The position numbers and the translations under genes were made by a program. Positions 1 to 5,152 of a stretch of DNA of 5,623 nt are shown piece after piece (within the stretch, counting starts at the first letter, position 1; the number at the start of each line of letters is the position of its first letter). The stretch is from Betaproteobacteria bacterium (lineage in GTDB: Bacteria > Pseudomonadota > Gammaproteobacteria > Burkholderiales > Gallionellaceae): positions 1-5,623 of the forward strand of contig JAGWMH010000125.1 in NCBI GenBank assembly GCA_028871775.1, given 5' to 3'. The notes beneath the pieces were generated by a model that was given only the letters and a program-made list of their open reading frames with translations, was not told the origin of the DNA and made no database searches.

Positions 1-236
1 ATCTGTGATACGGAAATATTGTTCGTTTTGCTGAATAAACTTTTTATAATAAACCGTTATGTTAATAATGCTTTATTACACGCGGATGTTGTATCGGTGT
101 TTGCCTGATTATTGTGTAGGAGGCGGGGAAATTTTTTGTCAGTGTTTAACTGACAGGATGCGGCAAGGGGAATGGCAGGCTACTATTGAACCTTATGCAA
201 TTCATGGCAGCCTGCGGAGCAGCTGTTTTCGGACTA
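1..236. other. AT-rich flank downstream of the operon, no supported gene
   Basis: The first 120 bases are distinctly AT-rich compared with the operon. A plus-strand TATAAT lies at 45-50, but no -35 sits at a suitable distance. A 7-bp hairpin, TGTCAGT/ACTGACA with loop GTTTA, lies at 137-155. On the minus strand it is followed by A residues rather than T residues, so it is not an intrinsic terminator for the operon. Small hairpins near 175-222 also lack a T tract. The short plus-strand frames here have no ribosome sites or recognisable content. Confidence 0.5.
137..155. repeat. 7-bp inverted repeat in the operon's 3' flank
   Basis: TGTCAGT and ACTGACA flank GTTTA. It sits about 80 bases beyond the last gene's stop. 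It might be an operator for a gene to the left, or an RNA 3'-end processing hairpin for the operon. Neither is demonstrated. Confidence 0.4.
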
Positions 237-875
237 TTACATGAGGTGTCTATCTACAGCATAGCGCATCAGTTCGGCATTGTTGTGCAGGCTCATTTTT
301 TCCAGGACACGAGAGCGGTAGGTGCTGATGGTTTTTACACTCAATTTCAGGGTGTCGGCAATTTCTGCAACAGTTTTTGCAGAGGCGAGCAGCAGGAATA
401 TCTGGTATTCGCGGTTTGACAGGGTCTCATGCGGGAGTTTCCCGGCCGGTATGCTGAGTTCGTTGGCGAGCATCTCGGCTACTGCCGGACTGATATACCT
501 TTTGCCGTCCAGTATGCAGTGAACCGCATTCATCACTTCCTCCGGCGCGCATTCCTTGTTCAGATAGCCGGCTGCACCGGTCTTGATGAGGCGTACGGCG
601 TATTGGTCTTCCGGGTAGGCGCTGATAATCAGCACCGGTAATTTCGGTTTTACCTTCTGGAGCTGCCTGAGCAAGTCGATGCCGTTCATGCCGGGCATGG
701 AAATATCAATCAGTGCAATGTCGCAGTCGTGGTTGAGCAGCCAATTCAGGGCATCGACACCGTTTTTATGCTCCGCCACGATTTTCATGTCGCGGTTTTT
801 TTCCAGGATTTGCGTCAATCCATGGCGTACGACGGCGTGGTCGTCGGCAACCATGATGCGGATCATGCCTTCCAT
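237..875 (-). CDS. NarL/LuxR-family DNA-binding response regulator
   Basis: This is the output regulator of the operon, a cytoplasmic transcription factor of 212 residues, normal for the NarL/UvrY/BvgA family. Residues about 5-120 form a receiver: acidic pair D11-D12, phosphoacceptor D57 in ALIDISMPGMNG, switch S85 and K107 in GYLNK. Residues about 148-212 form a LuxR_C/GerE helix-turn-helix with LSNREYQ at 152 and a recognition helix near 179-194 (SVKTISTYRSRVLEKM). An ATG at 885-887 would add four residues but has no ribosome site. The ATG at 873-875 has GGAG six bases upstream and overlaps the preceding kinase's stop by one base (TAATG), so translation is probably coupled. By family knowledge, HisKA_3 kinases pair with NarL-type regulators, so the adjacent hybrid kinase is the likely phosphodonor. 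Target genes cannot be read from the window. All key residues are present. Confidence 0.95.
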   Translation of the reverse strand: MEGMIRIMVADDHAVVRHGLTQILEKNRDMKIVAEHKNGVDALNWLLNHDCDIALIDISMPGMNGIDLLRQLQKVKPKLPVLIISAYPEDQYAVRLIKTGAAGYLNKECAPEEVMNAVHCILDGKRYISPAVAEMLANELSIPAGKLPHETLSNREYQIFLLLASAKTVAEIADTLKLSVKTISTYRSRVLEKMSLHNNAELMRYAVDRHLM

Positions 876-2371
876 TAAATGCTCCATTTTTCGGCAGGTA
901 GCGGAAAAATCACCGTCACGCCAAGGCCGCCACCGGGCGGGGTGTCGAATCTGATCGTGCCGCCCAGCTGCTCGACGCGCTCGATCATGCCGAGCATACC
1001 ATAGGAGCCGGATTTAACGGCCCGGCCTTCCGGTAGGCCGCACCCATTGTCGTGGATTGACAGCACGACCTCTTCGTCGCTGTGGTGAAATTCAATTTCC
1101 ACCCTGGAGGCACCGGAGTGCCGCGTCACATTTGTGAGCGCTTCCTGAAGGATGCGGAACAGTGCAATCGAGCGCAGTTTGTCCAGGTCGCCCTTGTCCC
1201 CGATGCAGTTCACCCGGCATTCGATGCCGGTGCGTTTATGGAATTGCGCGGCCTGCCATTCGATGGCCGCCAGCAGGCCAAGATCGTCGAGTATGGTCGG
1301 GCGCAGGTCTGAGATAATGTGCCGGGTGAAGCCTGCCGCAATATTGATCAATTGCGACAGTGACTCTACTTGCTCAAGAAGTGGCTTCGCATTTTTATCC
1401 TGGGATAGCTCGGCTTTCAACTGGTGGGTTCCCATTTTCAGGGCAGTCAGCGTACTGCCCAGATCGTCGTGGATTTCGCGTGCGATGCCGGCCTTTTCTT
1501 CCTCGCGCACAGTCTGTAGGTGGGCGGCAAGGTCGCGCAGTTGGTGTTCCATCTGCTTGCGCTCGGTGATGTCTAACCATGAGCCCACAATTTCCAGCGG
1601 CTGGCCAGCTTGGCCACGGATGATTTGTAATTCATCGTGTACCCAGCGATAAGTCCCGTCCTTGTGTCGGAAGCGGTATTCGTGGGAATAATGGCTGCGG
1701 TCGGCAGCCACTAATGCAGCGCGGATGGTTCCGACGAGGCTATCGCGTTCTTCTGGATGGATACCAGACCACCACCACTCGGCATTGCCCAGGCATTCCT
1801 TCAAGTCGTAACCCCAAATACCTTTCAGATTCGGGCTGGCATAGGTCGGCACAAAGTGCTCGCCGTCAACGCGGCAGGCATAATGCACAGCGGGCGTACT
1901 TGCGAGAATATGCTGTAGCCGATCGGACAAATCCTTTAGCTCTTGCTCCGCCTGTTTTTTTTCCCGCAGCAGATGCTGCTCGCGCAGCACACGCTGGATC
2001 ACGGCGGGCAGCAGCTCCAGATATTGGCGGTTCGCATCCTTGATCAGGTAGTCCTGCGCACCGCGTTTCATGGCCTCGACCGCGACCGATGCGTTGTCGG
2101 TGCCGGTCAGCATCATCACCGGCACCGGGACATCATCCTGGTTGTTTCTCAGCTCGGCCAGAAACTCCAGGCCATTCAAGTCGGGCAAGTGGTAGTCGAG
2201 CAGCACGCATTCCGGTTTTTGCGCATGGGCGAGGCGCAGCCCCTCCCGGCCGGTTTCGGCTTCGGACAGCACGAATTCGTATTCCGGATTCTGCGCCAGC
2301 GCGCGGCGGCAGGCCATGCGATCCACCAGATCGTCATCGACGAGGAGCAGGCGGATCTGCGGTTTAGTCAA
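875..2371 (-). CDS. Soluble hybrid sensor kinase, REC-PAS-HisKA_3-HATPase_c
   Basis: This is a cytosolic histidine kinase of 498 residues with no membrane segment. In order: an N-terminal receiver (about 5-125; D12-D14 acidic patch, phosphoacceptor D59 in VLLDYHLPDLNG, T89, K111); a charged, probably coiled-coil linker (about 125-155); a PAS domain with its PAC tail ending GSWLDITERKQ (about 155-273); a HisKA_3 dimerisation helix with phospho-acceptor H301 in AREIHDDLGSTL; and an ATPase domain with N414 in EALTNVTRHS, DNGCGLPEG at 441 and GSYGMLGMIERV at 456. This is the NarX/DegS-type catalytic core, which normally phosphorylates NarL-type regulators such as the next gene. The frame is open upstream to 2620, but that stretch is out-of-frame sequence of the preceding receiver gene. 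The best start is TTG at 2371, just before KPQIRLLLVDDD, with GAGG seven bases upstream and a 4-nt overlap with the previous stop. The PAS ligand is unknown. Confidence 0.93.
   Translation of the reverse strand: MTKPQIRLLLVDDDLVDRMACRRALAQNPEYEFVLSEAETGREGLRLAHAQKPECVLLDYHLPDLNGLEFLAELRNNQDDVPVPVMMLTGTDNASVAVEAMKRGAQDYLIKDANRQYLELLPAVIQRVLREQHLLREKKQAEQELKDLSDRLQHILASTPAVHYACRVDGEHFVPTYASPNLKGIWGYDLKECLGNAEWWWSGIHPEERDSLVGTIRAALVAADRSHYSHEYRFRHKDGTYRWVHDELQIIRGQAGQPLEIVGSWLDITERKQMEHQLRDLAAHLQTVREEEKAGIAREIHDDLGSTLTALKMGTHQLKAELSQDKNAKPLLEQVESLSQLINIAAGFTRHIISDLRPTILDDLGLLAAIEWQAAQFHKRTGIECRVNCIGDKGDLDKLRSIALFRILQEALTNVTRHSGASRVEIEFHHSDEEVVLSIHDNGCGLPEGRAVKSGSYGMLGMIERVEQLGGTIRFDTPPGGGLGVTVIFPLPAEKWSI
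882..885 (-). promoter_or_regulatory. Ribosome binding site deciding the NarL-type regulator start
   Basis: GGAG on the minus strand lies six bases before the ATG at 873-875. It sits inside the last codons of the hybrid kinase and favours this start over the ATG at 885-887, which has no such site, and over the one at 864-866, whose GGAAGG is only one base away. Confidence 0.7.
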
Positions 2372-2784
2372 TGCGGCACCTCGCTGATGGTCCAATAGGC
2401 GTCTATGGTGCGCATGACTTCGACAAACTGCCGGTAATCCACCGGCTTGGCCATATAGCCGGCCACCCCCAAGTCGAAGCTGTTTACCTTGTCCTGTTGT
2501 TCCTCGGACGTGGTCAGCACGACCACGGGGATACGCTTGAGCTGGGCATCGTGCTTCACCACCCGCAGGAACTCGATGCCATTCATGATCGGCATGTTCA
2601 GGTCGAGCAGGATAATGCACGGCTTATCGCTTTGAGGGTTGCGCAGGTATTTCAGGGCTTCCTCTCCATTTTCCCGGTTCACCATCGGGTTGGTGACGTG
2701 AATCTCCTTCAGGGCGCGCTTGACCGTCATGACGTCCACTTGGTCATCTTCCACCAGGAGGATGGGTTTGTTGGTGATTTTCAT
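2368..2784 (-). CDS. Single-domain response regulator, Rcp1/CheY-like
   Basis: This is a stand-alone receiver of 138 residues with no output domain. E12-D13-D14 form the acidic pocket, D61 in ILLDLNMPIMNG is the phosphoacceptor, and T91 in VVLTTS and K113 in MAKPVDY are the switch residues. The length and the insert-bearing form (ENGEEALKYLRN, TTSEEQQDKVNSFDLGVAGYM) match the Rcp1 group of small receivers, which in other bacteria sit beside phytochrome-like or Cph1-type kinases and act as their phospho-partners. It starts 16 nt after the membrane kinase's stop, with AAGGA eight bases before the ATG, and its TGA overlaps the TTG start of the hybrid kinase. It is therefore probably co-translated with the latter. 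It may be the direct partner of the upstream membrane kinase, passing or buffering phosphate, or acting by protein contact. That role is inference; the family assignment is firm. Confidence 0.95.
   Translation of the reverse strand: MKITNKPILLVEDDQVDVMTVKRALKEIHVTNPMVNRENGEEALKYLRNPQSDKPCIILLDLNMPIMNGIEFLRVVKHDAQLKRIPVVVLTTSEEQQDKVNSFDLGVAGYMAKPVDYRQFVEVMRTIDAYWTISEVPH
2379..2382 (-). promoter_or_regulatory. Ribosome binding site deciding the hybrid kinase TTG start
   Basis: GAGG on the minus strand lies seven bases before the TTG at 2369-2371, inside the final codons of the Rcp1-like receiver gene. Together with the 4-nt stop/start overlap and the start of receiver homology right after it, this supports TTG initiation. 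No ATG or GTG in the same frame is close enough to compete. Confidence 0.65.
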
Positions 2785-2800
2785 GTTTGTGTTCCTTTGG

Positions 2801-4564
2801 TTAAGAGGAGGTTGCAGTGGTGCGCGGCAGGGTGAAGAAAAATGTGCTTCCCCGGCCGACTGTGGATTCGAGCCAGATGTGCCCGCCGTACATTTCCACG
2901 ATTTTCTTTACCAGCGCCAAGCCGACGCCGGTGCTTTCCACACGGTCGCGCGGGGCGAGCGTCTGGAACAACTGGAAAATTTTTTCAAAATGTTGCTGAT
3001 CAATGCCCGGGCCGTTGTCGGTGATGGTGAATTTCCATTGCCCGTTTTCGGCGCCACAGGCGATGCGAATTTCGCCCTTGGGTTTATCCATGTATTTGAT
3101 GGCGTTGGAGAGCAGGTTCTGGAACACTTGCTGGATGCGGGTCGGCTCTGCCGTGATGGTCGGCAAGGAATTCACGATGCTGATTGTAATATTTTCTGGC
3201 GGGGCAAGCAGATCGATCACTTCCCGAACCAGCCCGTTGATGTCCACCGCTACGGCCACTTCTTTTACCCGGCCCACCCGCGAATATTGCAAAATGCCGT
3301 CGATCAGGCTGTCCATGCGGCGCACCCGGCTGATCAACAGGCGCATGTGCTCCTTGCCTTCGTCGTCGAATTTGTCCGCGTAATCCGTGGATATCCAATC
3401 CGCCAATGAGCCGATGGCGCGCAGCGGTGCCTTGAGGTCATGCGATACCACATAACCGAAATTCCTGAGTTCCTCGTTGGCGCTCTCCAGCTCGTGCACC
3501 AGGAGCACCCGCTGTTCCTCGGCCTGCTTGCGCTCGGTGATGTCAAAGAACGTGACGACTGCGCCATTTACTTCGCCGTTTGATTCGATCGGGCGTGACC
3601 AATAATCAACCAGGAAAGAACTGCCATCCTTGCGCCAGAATAATTCATCATCGACATGGATGTTTTCATGGGATTGCAGGCAACAGTACAGGCGGCACTC
3701 CGTAGCAGGGTAGTGAGACCCATTCGCACGCGTGTGATGGATAAGATCGTGCATATGCTTGCCCAGCAGTTCGGTTTCTTCCTGATAACCGAGCAAATGC
3801 AATCCGGCTGGATTTATAAATGTGCAATTCCCCTGCATATCCACGCCGTATATTCCTTCGGCAACCGAATTCAGCAACATATCGATGCGAGCCGAGCTTT
3901 GTTGCAACGCTTCCACTGCTCGCCTGCGCTCGCCCATTTCCCGACGGATGCGCAGGAACAACAAGGCCATGAAGACGACGACAAATAGCAGGGTTGCCGA
4001 CAAGGTTGAAAGAATTCTCTCGGCATAACCTTGCGCTTCTTCGGTATGCTCCTTGAGCCGGTTCTTCTCTTCGTTTTTAGCAAAATCGACCGAGTCATGC
4101 AGCTGTTCCATTGCGGCACGCCCCGCTCCGGACAAGAGCTGCTCGCGCGCTGCATCCAGCCCTCGCGTCTGGCGCAATGCAAATACCCGGTCAAGAATGT
4201 CGAGCCTGGCCGCCAGCCGTTGCTCGATCTGTTGCAACCGCTGCTGCCGGCCAGGTTCCCCGGGAGAAATCTGCTTCAGCCATGCTAGCCGCTCCCATAT
4301 CCGGCTCACGACAGCTTGGCGCTGCTGCAGGTAATAAGATTCGTCGCTGGTGATGAGATAAGCGCGCTGGCTTGATTCGGCCTGACTCACCAGAGAATAG
4401 ATTTCTTCCAGCGACACCAGTGCATCCTGGTGGTTTTGTACCATGTCCTTGGACATTTCGATATAGTGATAGCTGGCTTGATAGGCAAGGCCGCCGACCA
4501 TAGCTATGACCGCCAGGGCAACCACAAACCCTGCAAGCACCTTGTTTTCAACTGACCATTTCAT
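2801..4564 (-). CDS. Membrane histidine kinase, CHASE3-PAS-HisKA-HATPase_c
   Basis: This is an inner-membrane sensor kinase of 587 residues and the first gene of the operon. A membrane helix at about 9-29 and a second at about 187-205 bracket a periplasmic helical region of about 155 residues. The motif SSQRAYLITSDESYY near 64-78 marks that region as CHASE3. A PAS domain follows (about 225-345, PAC tail VVTFFDITERKQ), then a coiled linker. The HisKA domain has H375 in YVVSHDLKAPLR. The ATPase domain has N487 in NLLSNAIKY, DNGPG at 516, FEKIFQLFQ at 526 and GVGLALVKKIVE at 546. The catalytic core resembles the Cph1/phytochrome-like kinases that pair with Rcp1-type receivers, matching the next gene, but no chromophore-binding GAF/PHY region is present. 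The PAS contains a Cys-rich stretch (C290, C294, C295). The start at MKWSVENK gives a normal N-terminus, although no strong ribosome site precedes it. CHASE3 ligands are generally unknown. Confidence 0.94.
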   Translation of the reverse strand: MKWSVENKVLAGFVVALAVIAMVGGLAYQASYHYIEMSKDMVQNHQDALVSLEEIYSLVSQAESSQRAYLITSDESYYLQQRQAVVSRIWERLAWLKQISPGEPGRQQRLQQIEQRLAARLDILDRVFALRQTRGLDAAREQLLSGAGRAAMEQLHDSVDFAKNEEKNRLKEHTEEAQGYAERILSTLSATLLFVVVFMALLFLRIRREMGERRRAVEALQQSSARIDMLLNSVAEGIYGVDMQGNCTFINPAGLHLLGYQEETELLGKHMHDLIHHTRANGSHYPATECRLYCCLQSHENIHVDDELFWRKDGSSFLVDYWSRPIESNGEVNGAVVTFFDITERKQAEEQRVLLVHELESANEELRNFGYVVSHDLKAPLRAIGSLADWISTDYADKFDDEGKEHMRLLISRVRRMDSLIDGILQYSRVGRVKEVAVAVDINGLVREVIDLLAPPENITISIVNSLPTITAEPTRIQQVFQNLLSNAIKYMDKPKGEIRIACGAENGQWKFTITDNGPGIDQQHFEKIFQLFQTLAPRDRVESTGVGLALVKKIVEMYGGHIWLESTVGRGSTFFFTLPRTTATSS

Positions 4565-4570
4565 CGGCAG

Positions 4571-4589
4571 ATATTAATACTTTTAATAT
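4571..4589. repeat. AT-only inverted repeat just upstream of the kinase start
   Basis: Perfect 7-bp arms ATATTAA and TTAATAT flank a 5-base centre (TACTT), beginning seven bases upstream of the membrane kinase's ATG. It could be an operator. On the minus strand it also contains a TATTAA hexamer that could act as a -10 box for a short-leader transcript, but no good -35 is visible. It occupies the place where a ribosome site would be expected, and none is evident there. Confidence 0.45.
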
Positions 4590-4978
4590 GATTCTTGATC
4601 CCGGCGATTTGAGGCCATTTTTCATGCGTTCGAGGGCAGAATGCCGTGATTTTAGCGTGGATGAATGAGGCTATCCAGACACTGCCGCGCGCCAACGAGC
4701 GTAGTGGAAGTGTCGGGTCGGCCAAAGGCCGTAACGGCAAGAACCCCGGTTTTAGCCAGCGGGGACCCGTTAAACACCGTAGATTCTACCCGATTTAATC
4801 GCTAGGTGGCTAATTCACCGCCGCTTGCGGCGTTCGCCCAACTGTGTTTTGTCCACTGGCGGGTACACGGGGAAGGTTGTGCCATTCTTGCGCAGTCCCG
4901 CCACCACGCGTTGTGTAAGCGCGCGCGTTTTGGCACTGATTTACGCGACATCTGGCTCATTTTGTCGCACCAGAAAGC
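4590..4978. other. Intergenic region without a supported gene, rich in short inverted repeats
   Basis: This 389-base stretch lies between the operon and the tRNA terminator. I see no gene with a credible start and ribosome site. It carries several inverted repeats: GACACT/AGTGTC (4678-4714), CGGCC-AAA-GGCCG (4719-4731), CCCCG/CGGGG (4744-4764), GTAGA-T-TCTAC (4779-4789), CGATT-T-AATCG (4791-4801), GGTG/CACC (4805-4819) and CGCCGC-TT-GCGGCG (4819-4832). One minus-strand frame is open over 4652-4999 apart from a single TAG at 4802-4804. It reads as a Trp- and Cys-rich product that I do not recognise. Part of the region is probably the untranslated leader of the operon. Confidence 0.6.
4783..4812 (-). 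promoter_or_regulatory. Possible sigma70 promoter for the signalling operon
   Basis: On the minus strand TAGCCA (4807-4812; 4 of 6 to the -35 consensus) and TAGAAT (4783-4788; 5 of 6 to -10) are separated by 18 bp. Transcription would begin near 4776 and give a leader of roughly 210 nt before the membrane kinase. Two 11-bp palindromes, 4779-4789 and 4791-4801, overlap the -10 and spacer and would be well placed as operators. This is a pattern match only. Confidence 0.3.
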
Positions 4979-5009
4979 AAAAAGGGCTAGCACAAAATGC
5001 TAGCCCTTT
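4979..5009 (-). terminator. Intrinsic terminator of tRNA-Asn
   Basis: The perfect 12-bp stem AAAGGGCTAGCA / TGCTAGCCCTTT has a 5-base loop. On the minus strand the U-rich tail (TTTTTGC, counting the end of the stem) follows directly, nine bases beyond the tRNA's CCA end. Strand, spacing and tail fit factor-independent termination of the tRNA transcript. It would also insulate the downstream signalling operon from tRNA transcription. Confidence 0.88.
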
Positions 5010-5017
5010 GGTATCTC

Positions 5018-5093
5018 TGGCTCCCCGACCTGGACTCGAACCAGGGACCTGCGGATTAACAGTCCGTCGCTCTACCGACTGAGCTATCAGGGA
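5018..5093 (-). tRNA. tRNA-Asn (anticodon GTT)
   Basis: This is a 76-nt tRNA with encoded CCA (minus strand ends GCCA at 5018). The acceptor stem TCCCTGA pairs with TCGGGGA, including one G-T wobble. The D arm contains AGCTCAGTCGGTAGAGC, the anticodon loop is CTGTTAA with GTT at 5058-5060, and the T arm contains GGTTCGAGTCC. G is the discriminator base before CCA. The anticodon and the overall similarity to bacterial tRNA-Asn make the identity secure. A promoter precedes it and a terminator follows it, so it is a monocistronic unit. Confidence 0.97.
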
Positions 5094-5103
5094 ATTGGCA
5101 AGG

Positions 5104-5118
5104 CCGCTATACTAGCGG
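5104..5118. repeat. Inverted repeat over the tRNA-Asn -10 region
   Basis: Perfect 6-bp arms CCGCTA and TAGCGG flank TAC and cover the tRNA promoter's -10. On the plus strand the same bases include TATACT (5108-5113; 5 of 6 to -10), so the site could serve divergent promoters for the tRNA and the AsmA-like gene, or bind a dimeric regulator. No convincing plus-strand -35 is present. Confidence 0.4.
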
Positions 5119-5137
5119 CGATGGGCTTTCTGGTCAA
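5109..5137 (-). promoter_or_regulatory. sigma70-type promoter of tRNA-Asn
   Basis: On the minus strand TTGACC (5132-5137; 5 of 6 to consensus) and TAGTAT (5109-5114; 4 of 6) are separated by exactly 17 bp, placing the start about 8-10 bases before the mature tRNA 5' end. The discriminator after the -10 is GC-rich (GCGGCC), a feature known from stringently controlled stable-RNA promoters; that regulation is inferred here. Confidence 0.72.
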
Positions 5138-5152
5138 TACCAAATTACTGTG

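Noticed and set aside
137..155. Hairpin as intrinsic terminator of the operon
   Set aside because: The T run lies on the wrong side for the minus-strand transcript; on the plus strand it precedes rather than follows the stem.
59..244. Small plus-strand gene after the TATAAT at 45-50
   Set aside because: No ribosome site, no usable -35, and no recognisable protein content.
1152..1652. 166-codon plus-strand frame inside the hybrid kinase gene
   Set aside because: Opposite a gene with intact HisKA_3 and PAS motifs; Ser/Arg-rich composition typical of an antisense shadow.
2720..3409. 229-codon plus-strand frame inside the membrane kinase gene
   Set aside because: Antisense to the intact HisKA/ATPase coding sequence, with no recognisable domain and no ribosome site.
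4652..4777. GTG-started 41-codon leader peptide upstream of the kinase
   Set aside because: No ribosome site; the inferred transcription start falls on the GTG itself; the composition resembles the adjacent non-coding frame. Kept only as a finding.
4565..5018. Integrative element inserted at the tRNA-Asn 3' end
   Set aside because: tRNA-Asn genes are common attachment sites, but there is no integrase in the window, no duplicated tRNA 3' segment seen, and the terminator directly after the tRNA is intact.
4825..5082. Plus-strand frame ending RPGLEPGTCGLTVRRSTD
   Set aside because: Its C-terminal half is the antisense translation of the tRNA-Asn gene, a familiar artefact, and there is no ribosome site.
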